From the NCBI RefSeq assembly GCF_900110465.1, contig NZ_FODV01000001.1, forward strand, positions 62,001 to 126,000: 64,000 nucleotides of DNA, in the 5' to 3' direction. The translations under genes were made by a program, and so were the position numbers. The notes below the pieces were generated by a model, which was given only the letters and a program-made list of their open reading frames with translations, was not told the origin of the DNA and did no database searches. The stretch comes from Halogranum amylolyticum. GTDB lineage: Archaea > Halobacteriota > Halobacteria > Halobacteriales > Haloferacaceae. Below are positions 18,064 to 26,688 of this stretch, in pieces (position 1 is the stretch's first letter; each line of letters starts with the position of its first letter).

Positions 18064-18636
18064 AGGAACCCGACACGACCTTCCACAACCTGCCGACCGA
18101 GAGAGCGATACTGTTTTTCCGTAGTTAATTCGGGAAGAAACCCGTCGTGTAGCACAGATGGTTCTCGAACGGCGAAGTTGTTGAAATCTCACAGACAGCT
18201 CTGCCCACAAGGCATATATCAGACCCACAATTTGACGTTAATGACAGCGGTCACGGAACAACTCGACCCGTTCCTGGTCTCAGGCATACCACCGCTGTCC
18301 CCGCTTGCGTCAGGCCGCCACCTGACGCAGTTCTTAGAAGGTCATCTTCGAGTAGTCACTCGTCTACTACCGACTTCCTTTCCTTACTCTGGTTGTTCGC
18401 TCATCTGTCGGAGATTGTTGATACCGGTCTCTCCAGCCAAGTCGGAACAGAGGTTGACCAGCTGACCTGCCAACGACCCGGTTCTCGTCGCATCGACCGC
18501 ACCACAGAATCACAAGACTGCTCTCCATCACCAATGTGCTACACAAGAGCGCCGTTTGTTTCACCCACTTCGTTGAGGAAGGGACCTCCACCTTGCTTTT
18601 CTCGTGAGAACAACAACGAATGTGAACGTCAAGACT
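18064..18636. other. region without a supported gene
   Basis: About 570 bases. A TATA-like GGCATATATC (18209-18218) precedes an ATG at 18241 that opens a 74-codon frame (MTAVTEQLDPFLVSG...). That frame matches no family I know and its composition is not acidic. It may be a decayed insertion. Confidence 0.3.
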
Positions 18637-18993
18637 TCACCGTTGCGAGAAAAGAGAGGGGCTACAGAACAGCGAAAGCAAAAGCACACTGCCAATCAAT
18701 CCAACAGTGAGGTACACCAGCCAGTTCGTTGTTGAGTGTGTCTGTGTTGCGAGTTCTGTTCCTAAGGATGTACGGATCAACGGGAGCGAGATCGTCGTCG
18801 AAGACGCATCGAGCGCATGAACATCGTCGATAGTGAATCCCTGGTGATTCAGGACTCTGTAGAAGTGGTTCTTTGGTGCGACGACTTTCGTCACTTCTCC
18901 GGTCTCAAGCCGTACTGCCAACTCGACGAGTTGGGTAGCAGTGTCTGTTTCTTCGGATGGCTGATTTCTGAAATTCAGCAACTCCCGGAACAA
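18637..18993 (-). CDS. hypothetical protein with C-terminal membrane anchor, probably 5'-truncated
   Basis: About 119 residues. The body is acidic and protein-like (ATQLVELAVRLETGEVTK, then HQGFTIDDVHALDAS) and ends with a hydrophobic helix (WLVYLTVGLIGSVLLLSLF). There is no ATG: the frame starts after a TAG at 19000-19002 and only TTG codons are available, so the true N-terminus may be missing. It runs head to head into the zinc-ribbon frame on the other strand, which suggests a rearrangement point near 18990. Family not recognised. Confidence 0.45.
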   Translation of the reverse strand: MFRELLNFRNQPSEETDTATQLVELAVRLETGEVTKVVAPKNHFYRVLNHQGFTIDDVHALDASSTTISLPLIRTSLGTELATQTHSTTNWLVYLTVGLIGSVLLLSLFCSPSLFSQR

Positions 18994-19164
18994 GAACTGC
19001 TAGAGGACGAAGGCCCTATCCAACACGCCAAGAGAGTAATAGACGTGCCTGAGACTGCGTATTGTACAATCTGTGGAGAGGAGCAAGAAATTGTGAAGAC
19101 AGTATCGTGGCAGGCAGACACGTGTGCTATCTGTGGGAACAATATCGAAACTCTCCCAGCTTGA
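18817..19164 (+). CDS. putative zinc-ribbon protein (5' end uncertain, overlaps minus-strand gene)
   Basis: The C-terminal half is convincing: AYCTICGEEQEIV and DTCAICGNNIE form two CxxC knuckles about 17 residues apart, a small zinc ribbon. The N-terminal part (18817-18993) is antisense to a frame that looks better coding, so the real gene probably begins near 18960-19000, but no ATG exists there. It may be a truncated or fused remnant. Confidence 0.4.
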   Translation: MNIVDSESLVIQDSVEVVLWCDDFRHFSGLKPYCQLDELGSSVCFFGWLISEIQQLPEQELLEDEGPIQHAKRVIDVPETAYCTICGEEQEIVKTVSWQADTCAICGNNIETLPA

Positions 19165-19298
19165 GACAGACGGCAACGAGTTCCATGTTCGAGTAGTGCG
19201 AATCTGGATGGCTGTATCAAGCAAGAGCAAAAACGCATCTGTTTCTGCTAGTTGAGAAGTGGTGGTTTTGATACAGGCTCGAGCGTATTCCCGCCGCT

Positions 19299-20028
19299 TC
19301 AGCTTGTCTGAAGCGGAACCCGTGTCTGGATCCCGTATTCAGGAAGTTCCCACGATTGAACATACGAGCCATCAGTTTGCTGTTCGATCGTCATGATGAT
19401 CTCGAAGTGTTCTTCAAGCGCATCAATAACCGAATGTGAGCGAGGATACGAGAGAAAGACCTGTCCCATTCCATCGTACGCTCGAATTGCAGTGGTAAGT
19501 TCCTCAACGAACGAGTCAACTGCGTCTACACCGAACATTCCGAACAATGGCTCTAATCCGTCAAGCGAGACACGCAATTGGGCAGGTTTGAACCCGCCTG
19601 TGGGTCTAGTGTGCAGGGAATCAATCTCAGCGAGGAGTTTCGTTGTGAATACCTCAAGGTCCGCGCCATCCTCCGAGTCAATCTGTGGTCCCTGCCAGTC
19701 ACTTGGAGACCGTGCTGTCGTCGCCCCACTACGAGTAGGTGATCACACTCGTTCGCTCAGATTGATCGACTGAAGAGAGTCCCGTGGGGAAGCGCTGCTC
19801 AATAACATCGGGATTCGAGTTCGTGACTGCGAGGAGCCGATAGCGGTGTTCGTCAACCGCACCGAAATGAGTGCAACTCAGTTGATACGCGATTCTTTGG
19901 GGGAAAGTTCCAACGACGAGAGTGTTGTTTCCGCTTGTCTTGTACTGTTTGAGTGCATTAGTGAACGTGATATCACGGCTGTGTCCATGTCTGTTCCCCG
20001 AGATCTCGTCTTCATAGTTTCTAGTCAA
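19299..20028 (-). pseudogene. DUF7504-family gene broken by a frameshift
   Basis: Two minus-strand frames make one protein of the haloarchaeal DUF7504 (RecA/KaiC-like) family. The N-terminal part (20028-19729) contains NTLVVGTFPQRIAYQLS and RYRLLAVTNS and ends at a TAG (19729-19731). The C-terminal part continues in another frame from about 19735 with LRVSLDGLEPLFGMFG and GMGQVFLSYPRS, ending at 19299. Joining them restores about 240 residues, near the family's usual length. The frame changes close to 19733. Upstream 20040-20060 is AT-rich, like a promoter. Confidence 0.6.
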
Positions 20029-20082
20029 TCCTCTACAATATAATATTTTATGCTGGTGGTTAATTGGCTGAAAGTAGGCGCT

Positions 20083-20132
20083 AAGCCCCCCTCAGTGAGC
20101 GCCGACCGAAGGGAAGGCGCGAGCAGGGAGGG
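20083..20132 (+). mobile_element. IS1341/TnpB-type right-end scar
   Basis: CCCCCCTC...GGGAGGG outer arms enclose GAGCGCC-gaccgaagggaa-GGCGCGAGC. This is the nested GC hairpin typical of IS1341-type right ends. It lies directly upstream of the AT-rich gap and shows no associated tnpB. Confidence 0.5.
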
Positions 20133-20930
20133 AATACAGCGCCGCACGGTTCTCAGGTGATTCACATGACGTGTATCTTACAATAATGCTTGACTGAGAA
20201 CACTTACAAAGAAAAGCATCCACAGTGAGAGTACGACGAACAGTTTTGGTCCAATGACTGTCATACTGGGAGACCGTGATAGACAGAAGTATACCTACTG
20301 GTTTCTGTCGAGGTGATGGTAGCTCGTAGCTATCCTGGCTTGTGGATACACGACTCGAACTGAGTGTTAGAGTGGCGAGCGCATACCCGGGTCTCCAGAC
20401 GCGGGTCGAGCGGACAATAGGCCTGTTTCCCGCCGACGATACGCCGATCCAAAATCTATGACAATATTGTGAAATGACTACAATATAGGTAGAAAAGGGT
20501 CTAACTAGAATGTAAAATATGGCGATTTTATAGGCTCCAGAAAGTACACAATACTGATATAATTTAGGAATAGTGGTTCCTATTTGGCAAATAGTACGGA
20601 GCTAATAAACAAGTCTAAGAAATAGGTAATATGAAATACTGATAGAGAATTTCTATAGATCCTCCCTTATCTATAATTTGGGGAGGAATATTCGCACGAA
20701 ATTGGATTTCTGGTTGTGTGCCCGGAAGATAGTATTGTACAAACACAACAACAGAGGCGGGCTGATCGGTCCGGGTCCCGGATCTGATCGAGGAGAGGGT
20801 AGTAACGCCGTCACGACGGTTAAGTCGTTGGGTTGGTCGCCCGTCTCCTCTCGTAGGCAACGACTCGACTCCGTCGAATAGACAATAATTTGGCAATAGT
20901 GATTTGCAACCGTCGGAAGAAGAGACAGTC
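20133..20930. promoter_or_regulatory. long AT-rich intergenic region upstream of the cytosine deaminase
   Basis: About 800 bases with no supported gene. It contains several short palindromes: ACAATATTGT (20461-20470), AGGAA-tagtgg-TTCCT (about 20567-20582) and TTGTACAA (20735-20742). The composition changes sharply to GC-rich at about 20750, just before the deaminase gene. Confidence 0.35.
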
Positions 20931-22217
20931 ATGTCACGATACCTCGTACGTGATGCGACGCTACTCGATGGATCGGCAGCGGACATCGTCATCACCGATG
21001 GAACGATAGAGCGCGTAACGGACCCGAAGACCGTCGATAGAGAGACGTTCGAGCCAGCGGATCGATTCGATGCGGACGGTCGGTTGGTGACGCCGACGCT
21101 TACCGAACCACACATCCACCTCGATGCGACTCTCACGGCGGGAGAGCCGACGTGGAACCAGTCGGGGACGCTGGCGGAGGGGATCGATATCTGGGCGGCC
21201 CGCAAGGAGTCACTTACGACGGACGACGTCAAGCGACGTGCACGGCAGACGATCGAGTGGCTCGTCAGCCACGGTGTCACGCGCGTACGGACGCACGTCG
21301 ATACGACAGAGCAGTCACTGACCGGGGTCGAGGCGCTCGTGGAGCTCCGAGAGGAGGTCTCCGATCTCGTCGACCTCCAACTCGTTGCCTTCCCACAGGA
21401 CGGTATCCTGACGGAGGACTCCCACGAAGAGCTTCTCGTCGACGCGATCGAGATGGGTGCTGACGTCGTCGGCGGCATTCCGCACAACGAGTACACGCGA
21501 GAGGACGGCGTCAAAGACGTCCAGATTGCGGTCGATCTCGCAGAGAAGCACGGATTGCCGCTCGATCTTCACATCGACGAGACCGACGATCCACAGTCCC
21601 GGTTCACCGAAGTGCTGGCCAGCGAGGCGCTCAAGCGAGGTATCGGTCCGAAGACGACGGCGAGTCACGCCACTGCGATGCACTCGTACTCGAACGCCTA
21701 CGCGACGAAACTCGTCTCACTGCTCGCGGAGAGCGGTGTCGGTGTGGTCACCAACCCCCCCGACAACGCCGTCCTTCAGGGCCGATACGACGACTACCCA
21801 CGACGACGTGGACACACTCGTATCGACCAGCTCCGTGAGAGCGGCGTTACGGTCGGCATCGGTCACGACTCGGTGATGGATCCGTGGTATCACTACGGCG
21901 TCGGCGACCCCCTCGATGCAGCTTTCGTGTTGCTCCACTATGCGCACATGAACGGCCGGAACGACGTCGAGGCGCTCTGGGAGATGCTGACGAGTGCGAA
22001 TGCTGTCATCGTCGGCGAGAAAGACTACGGACTCGAACCGGGAAACGAGGGGTCGCTCGTCGTCTTCGACGCAGCGGATCCGTTCGACGCGCTCCGTCGA
22101 CGTGCGCCTCGCGTGCGTGTCGTCCGTCGTGGCGTCGAGGTCGCGCGGACGACGCCCGCAGAGACGACGGTCAGCCGCGGTACCGACGACCGGACTGTGA
22201 CCTACACTCGTGAGTGA
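20931..22217 (+). CDS. codA: cytosine deaminase (CodA-type amidohydrolase)
   Basis: 428 aa, close to E. coli CodA throughout (WNQSGTL, RTHVDT, AFPQDGIL, IPHNEYTRE, YPRRRGHTR). Deaminates cytosine to uracil in pyrimidine salvage. Metal and catalytic residues fall at the E. coli positions: His61, His63 (PHIHLDA), His214, Glu217 (HIDE), His246 (SHATAM) and Asp313 (GHDSVMDPW). Residue 314, Asp in E. coli and important for base preference, is Ser here, and Phe316 is Met. The ATG at 20931 gives the exact family start. It converges on a nucleoside hydrolase gene, which could supply its substrate. Confidence 0.92.
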   Translation: MSRYLVRDATLLDGSAADIVITDGTIERVTDPKTVDRETFEPADRFDADGRLVTPTLTEPHIHLDATLTAGEPTWNQSGTLAEGIDIWAARKESLTTDDVKRRARQTIEWLVSHGVTRVRTHVDTTEQSLTGVEALVELREEVSDLVDLQLVAFPQDGILTEDSHEELLVDAIEMGADVVGGIPHNEYTREDGVKDVQIAVDLAEKHGLPLDLHIDETDDPQSRFTEVLASEALKRGIGPKTTASHATAMHSYSNAYATKLVSLLAESGVGVVTNPPDNAVLQGRYDDYPRRRGHTRIDQLRESGVTVGIGHDSVMDPWYHYGVGDPLDAAFVLLHYAHMNGRNDVEALWEMLTSANAVIVGEKDYGLEPGNEGSLVVFDAADPFDALRRRAPRVRVVRRGVEVARTTPAETTVSRGTDDRTVTYTRE

Positions 22218-22236
22218 GTCTCTGAGAGCCCGACTC

Positions 22237-23175
22237 TCACTGACGGAACGTCCGGAGCGCCTCGAGCACCGTCTTCTGGTACGCCTCACCGTCGACTCCC
22301 AGCGCTACCTCACAGTTCGGTGACTTCTCGTAGACGCCGTGTTCGTCGTAGATGGTCGCGCCGTTCGACGGCCCGCCGGTCGTGTCGATCTCCACGTACG
22401 CCTCATCGAACTCGAGGGCGTCGTTGACGATGTCGGCCAGGACCACCGCGTCGCTCGCCAGCCCTCCGTCGTGTCCGAACTTCGACCGGACCTCTTCGAT
22501 GCTGAACTCCAGGATGGCGGCCATCGTCGGGAGCGGGTTCTCCTCTTCGGCCAGCGCTCGGATGTCCTCCGTATCGACGTAGACGTGTTCTGTCACGTCG
22601 AGGCCGACGACCTTCGGGTTGGCGTCTTGGACGACGCGAGCGGCGGCGGCGGCGTCGACGTAGAAGTTGAACGACGCCTGCGGCGTCACGTTGCCGGTCG
22701 TCTTCAGCGCGCCGCCCATCTGGTAGATGTCGCCGACGCGTTCAGAGAGACTCGGGTCCTGTGCGAGGGCCAACGCGAGGTTGGTCTGCGGGCCGAGCGC
22801 CGCGATCGTCAGCTCGTCGCCGTGTTCGTCCGCCTGGTCGAGGATGAAGTCGACCGCGTGCGTGTCGATCGGTTCCGCCGTCGGTTCGGAGAGGTCTTCT
22901 CGAACCACTTCGGGGAGTCCGTCCGGACCGTGGACGTGTTCGGCCGTCTCGAGTTCGTCGGCGAACGGCCGGTCCGCTCCGGCGGCGACGGGGACGTCGG
23001 TCCTGTCGACGAGTTCCAACAGGGAGAGTGCGTTTCGCGTCGCGTTCTCCACCGTGGTGTTCCCCGCGACGGTCGTGATGCCGACGACGTCGATGTCGTC
23101 TGCGGCGAGGGCGATGAACAGTGCGATCGCGTCGTCGTTACCTGGGTCGATATCGAGCAGTAGTTTCGTATTCAT
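22237..23175 (-). CDS. nucleoside hydrolase (ribonucleoside N-ribohydrolase) 1
   Basis: 312 aa. Cleaves a nucleoside to free base and ribose. The Ca2+-binding motif is at the N-terminus (LLLDIDPGNDDA, Asp10, Asp14, Asp15); ASFNFYVDAAAA supplies the Asn and Asp that bind ribose. At the fourth metal ligand (SDAVVLADIV) the Asp is kept but the preceding His of IU-type enzymes is Ser. Last gene of a minus-strand run behind the ECF transporter ATPase (gap of 43 bases). A paralogue lies at 27135-28082. Confidence 0.92.
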   Translation of the reverse strand: MNTKLLLDIDPGNDDAIALFIALAADDIDVVGITTVAGNTTVENATRNALSLLELVDRTDVPVAAGADRPFADELETAEHVHGPDGLPEVVREDLSEPTAEPIDTHAVDFILDQADEHGDELTIAALGPQTNLALALAQDPSLSERVGDIYQMGGALKTTGNVTPQASFNFYVDAAAAARVVQDANPKVVGLDVTEHVYVDTEDIRALAEEENPLPTMAAILEFSIEEVRSKFGHDGGLASDAVVLADIVNDALEFDEAYVEIDTTGGPSNGATIYDEHGVYEKSPNCEVALGVDGEAYQKTVLEALRTFRQ

Positions 23176-23218
23176 GAGTTGTGTGGTGTGTGATTCGGGG
23201 TGCGGTCCGGAAGGGCCG

Positions 23219-24973
23219 CTACACGGACGTGTCGTCGATTCGGCTGCTGATCGTCTCGAACAGCTCGTCGACGGACAGGAGCGGTCCGAGCCCGAGTTCG
23301 AGGCCGATTCGCGTTATCGTCGGTGGGTGGACGTTCGAGCGAGCGAGCGTCTCGGTGTCCCCTAGTACGTCGCGGGTCTCGCCGTCCGCGATCACTCGGC
23401 CCTGTGCGAGGAGGACTGTACGGTCGGCGTGTTCGCGCACGAAGTCCATGTCGTGGGTGATGACGACGACGAGCTTCCCGCTGTCGACGAGCCGTTCGAC
23501 TGCCGTCCCGAGTCGCTCGTAGCCGGGAACGTCCTGTCCGCTCGTCGGTTCGTCGAGGACGACGACCGGCGTGTCCATCGCGACGACCGACGCTACGGCG
23601 ACTCGCTTTCGCCACGGTTGACCGAAGTCGTAGGGGTTCTGCTGTCGCCGCTCTTCGAGACCGAGTAGTGACAGCGCCCTGTCGGTCGTCTCGTCGAGTT
23701 CGTCGCCGTCGAAGTCGAGATTCCGCGGTCCGTACTCGATCTCTCCTTCGACGGTGCTGTGGAACAGTTGGTCGTCTGGGTTCTGAAAGCTCAACCCGAC
23801 GTGATGGGCTAACTCGGCGGTCGTGTGTTCTGTCGTGTCCAACCCACAAGCGGACACCGACCCGTCCGTCGGCTCGAGGAGACCGTTGAGGTGTTTCACG
23901 AGCGTCGACTTCCCGGCACCGTTTTGACCGATGAGGCAGATACACCCTTCGGTGAGCGAGAACGAGACGCCTTGCAACGCCTCGACGCCACTCGGATAGC
24001 GGTGGTGGAGGTCGTCGAGGACGACCTCTCCCGTCGGTTCGGCCGCCCCATTAGACAGCGTGTTATCGGGACTGTCCACAGCGGGGGACCGAGGCGGTGC
24101 TTCCGGAGAGGACGGTCGGTCGACGACGCGACGAAGCTCTGCGAGACACTCCGCCTCCGTCACCGGGAGCGGTTCCTCCCTCGAGACGAGACCGTCGTCT
24201 CGGAGTCGGTGACCAACAGTGACTGGGTCGGGGACCGAGACCGGTAGCCCCTCCTCGGCGGCCCGGACGAGCGCCTCGTCCGGCGGACCGTCGAACTCGA
24301 TGCGGCCGTCGTCCATCACGACGAGTCGGTCGAGGTGGGGGACGAGTCGCTCCATCTCCTGGCTGACCATCACGACGGTGTACCCCTCGTCGTTCATCTT
24401 GCCGACGACCTCGAACACCTCTTCGGTCCCCTCGGGGTCGAGCTGTGCCGTCGGCTGTTGAAGCACCATCACGTCGGGCTGCATCGCGATCACGGAGGCA
24501 ATGGCGACGCGCTGGCACTGTCCACCGGACAGCTGCATCGGGTTGCGTTCGGCCAGTTCCTCGACGCCGATCGCGGCGAGGCTCTCTCGAGCGCGATCGC
24601 GCATCTCGTCGCGAGAGAGACCGTGTGTCTCCAGTCCGAATGCGACCTCCTCCAGCACCGTCGACGTCGCCCCCGTGAGCTGATCGTACGGGTTCTCGAA
24701 GACGTAGCCGATTTTCTGGGCGAGTTCGCCGACGGACGACTCGTCGGTCGAGCTCCCCTCCACCGAGACCGTCCCCGAGCGCGTCCCGTGGTAGAAGTGG
24801 GGGATCTGTCCGGAGATGAGCCGACAGAGCGTCGCTTTCCCCGCTTCGCTCTGCCCCGTGACACCGACGAACTGTCCCGACTCGATGTCGAGGTCGACGT
24901 CTTTCACGGCGTACTCGTCGTCCGGTTGCGTCCCGTACTGGAACGTGACGTCGTTCAGTTCGATCAGACTCAT
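23219..24973 (-). CDS. ECF transporter ATPase, two ABC domains fused (EcfA-EcfA')
   Basis: 584 aa energising subunit with two ABC domains (about 1-240 and 315-550). Domain 1 has an intact signature (LSGGQCQRVAIA) but altered Walker A (GQSEAGKA, Ala for Ser/Thr) and Walker B (VMVLQQPT, Gln for both Asp and Glu). Domain 2 has intact Walker A (GQNGAGKST) and Walker B (VVVLDEPT) but a degenerate signature (FGQPWRKRV). One composite site, domain 2 Walker motifs with domain 1 signature, is therefore complete and the other is degenerate. The gene overlaps ecfT (ATGA) and precedes the nucleoside hydrolase. Confidence 0.92.
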   Translation of the reverse strand: MSLIELNDVTFQYGTQPDDEYAVKDVDLDIESGQFVGVTGQSEAGKATLCRLISGQIPHFYHGTRSGTVSVEGSSTDESSVGELAQKIGYVFENPYDQLTGATSTVLEEVAFGLETHGLSRDEMRDRARESLAAIGVEELAERNPMQLSGGQCQRVAIASVIAMQPDVMVLQQPTAQLDPEGTEEVFEVVGKMNDEGYTVVMVSQEMERLVPHLDRLVVMDDGRIEFDGPPDEALVRAAEEGLPVSVPDPVTVGHRLRDDGLVSREEPLPVTEAECLAELRRVVDRPSSPEAPPRSPAVDSPDNTLSNGAAEPTGEVVLDDLHHRYPSGVEALQGVSFSLTEGCICLIGQNGAGKSTLVKHLNGLLEPTDGSVSACGLDTTEHTTAELAHHVGLSFQNPDDQLFHSTVEGEIEYGPRNLDFDGDELDETTDRALSLLGLEERRQQNPYDFGQPWRKRVAVASVVAMDTPVVVLDEPTSGQDVPGYERLGTAVERLVDSGKLVVVITHDMDFVREHADRTVLLAQGRVIADGETRDVLGDTETLARSNVHPPTITRIGLELGLGPLLSVDELFETISSRIDDTSV

Positions 24974-25749
24974 ACCAGCACCCTCCAGACGACTGCGCCG
25001 AGAACGGCGACACCGCCGAGATAGCGAAGTACACGTTCGCCCGTCGGGTCGGGAACGTCGTAGAGATACGTCCGCGGACCAGTCGCCTGAAACCCACGGG
25101 CGTTGAGTGCCAACGCCCGCGTGTTTGCCACGATGAGCGTACTGATGAGCAGCGGTGCCAGCAGCGCGACGATCGAGGTGATCCGCGTTCGCACGTCCGC
25201 CTCGGTGTTAAGGCCGCGTGCCTGCTGTGCGTCCGAGATGGCCGCCGCCCGGTCTCGAATCTCGGGGATGATCTGTAGTGACGCGATGAAGACGTACGCG
25301 AGTTTACTCGGGACGCCCTTATCCATGAGTGCGATGCGCAGCCGTTGTGGCTGTGCCGTCGTGGCGAACAGGAGGAACGCCACAATGAGGACGCTGATGC
25401 GCAGGAAGATGAGCCGTGCCTGCTCGAACCCCGACTCCCACACCGTTACCGACCAGAGGGTGACGAGCGGCGTCCCATCGGTCGGTGTGAGGAGGATTCC
25501 CTGGATGAGCAGGAGGAAGAACGCGAAGGGAACGGCGACGGCCGCGTACAGTTTCAACACGAGTCCGTGGACTCGTGCGACGAACACGAACGCCAGCAAG
25601 ACGAGCAGCAACGTCAACGGGACGTAGTAGCTCTCGACGATAAAGACAACCAGCGAGAGGCAGGTCGCGAGGACAATCCCGGTGACTGGGTTCATTCTGT
25701 GGAGGATACTCTCCCCCGGCTGGTAAATCGAGGTGTCGGATTCAGACAT
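24970..25749 (-). CDS. ECF transporter transmembrane component T (EcfT)
   Basis: 259 aa. N-terminal hydrophobic block of four to five helices, then the cytoplasmic coupling helices with the Ala-Arg-Gly type motifs seen here as QQARGLN and the C-terminal ALNARGFQATGPRTY. It links the S component to the double ATPase. I chose the ATG at 25749 (MSESDTS...); an in-frame ATG at 25791 would add 14 residues. Its stop overlaps the ATPase start. Confidence 0.88.
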   Translation of the reverse strand: MSESDTSIYQPGESILHRMNPVTGIVLATCLSLVVFIVESYYVPLTLLLVLLAFVFVARVHGLVLKLYAAVAVPFAFFLLLIQGILLTPTDGTPLVTLWSVTVWESGFEQARLIFLRISVLIVAFLLFATTAQPQRLRIALMDKGVPSKLAYVFIASLQIIPEIRDRAAAISDAQQARGLNTEADVRTRITSIVALLAPLLISTLIVANTRALALNARGFQATGPRTYLYDVPDPTGERVLRYLGGVAVLGAVVWRVLV

Positions 25750-25819
25750 TGTGTGATCTGTTATGTAGGGGTGGTCGACGAGAGCCGACACTGCTTCTCT
25801 GTGTTCTTAGGTGCCACAA

Positions 25820-26449
25820 CTACGAGTAAATATCTTGTCCCTGGGGTGGGAGGTATCGCGTTGGCACCGACTTGCCGATGAAGTACGCGACGAACGCCGA
25901 CCCACCCTTGTCGACGAACTCGACACCGAGCTGGGCGGTGGCCGCACTCTCGACGAGACTGCGACCCGTCGCGACGAGCGTAGCGGTGACCAGACTGGTA
26001 CCCGAACTCGTGACGCCGCCGAACACGAGGACGACGATGGGCGTCGCGATGAGCGTCGCGACCACCGTGAGAACGAGCGCCGGAACGATCGTCTTCTTCG
26101 CGTTGTCGAACCATCCCCGCCGAGCGAGGAACCCGGTTACGAGTCCGATCGCGACGGGGACGGGGAAGAACGCCAACTGTACTGGGTTGCCGAGCATCGC
26201 CTGAACGACGTTCGCGAGTCCGCCGGTCAGTGCTGCGGCCCACGGTCCCGCCAAGATGCCGATCAGCATCGTTCCGATGTTGTCGAGGAACAACGGCAGC
26301 TTCAGCGTACTCGCGATGAAGCCACCGATCGCGTTGATACCGATCCCCAACGGGATGAGTACCCACGTCGTCGTCGAGAAGTCCTCCCCGATGCTCTCTC
26401 GTAGTCGTTCAATACGGCCGCCACTAGTCGCAGCTTCTGTGCTTGACAT
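25820..26449 (-). CDS. ECF transporter substrate-specific component S
   Basis: 209 aa with about six membrane segments. The core GGFIASTLKLPLFLDNIGTMLIGILAGPWAAAL is typical of ECF S components, which bind the vitamin or nucleobase-like ligand. Its place before ecfT, the fused ATPase and a nucleoside hydrolase suggests a nucleoside or nucleobase as ligand, but this cannot be read from sequence. The ATG at 26449 is preceded by a TATA-like element 30-37 bases upstream. Confidence 0.85.
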   Translation of the reverse strand: MSSTEAATSGGRIERLRESIGEDFSTTTWVLIPLGIGINAIGGFIASTLKLPLFLDNIGTMLIGILAGPWAAALTGGLANVVQAMLGNPVQLAFFPVPVAIGLVTGFLARRGWFDNAKKTIVPALVLTVVATLIATPIVVLVFGGVTSSGTSLVTATLVATGRSLVESAATAQLGVEFVDKGGSAFVAYFIGKSVPTRYLPPQGQDIYS

Positions 26450-26464
26450 TGTATGACAGCCTAC

Positions 26465-26503
26465 TGTGGCCACTACCACATATTAAATCTTTGGGGAATC
26501 CCC
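26465..26503 (-). promoter_or_regulatory. promoter and candidate operators of the ECF/nucleoside hydrolase operon
   Basis: On the minus strand a TATA-like ATTTAATA (about 26480-26488) is flanked by two inverted repeats: TGTGG-ccacta-CCACA (26465-26480) between TATA and start, and GGGGA-a-TCCCC (26493-26503) just upstream of TATA. Such a layout suits control by a dimeric regulator, perhaps the IclR protein. No other copy was recognised in the cluster. Confidence 0.4.
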
Positions 26504-26688
26504 ACAAGGTAGCCGAGAAATTAATCTGGTTGCCAGCCGGTACGTCTCTCTCCTCCTGCAGAACGTGAGTCCATCGACTCGGGTCGTGTACCACCAGACT
26601 CCTCAGGCAGCACGTTCGACGAACGTCCGCTCGTGTCGGAGGGACCCTCGTTGCCCATCGCTCGGTTCGCACGACGCCCCGAAGTTCC

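Noticed and set aside
18241..18465. Possible small gene behind a TATA-like element
   Set aside because: Non-acidic composition, no known family; kept only as a note in the gene-free region.
19575..19610. GGTTTGAACCCGCC, resembling a tRNA T-arm
   Set aside because: Within the DUF7504 pseudogene; no cloverleaf can be built.
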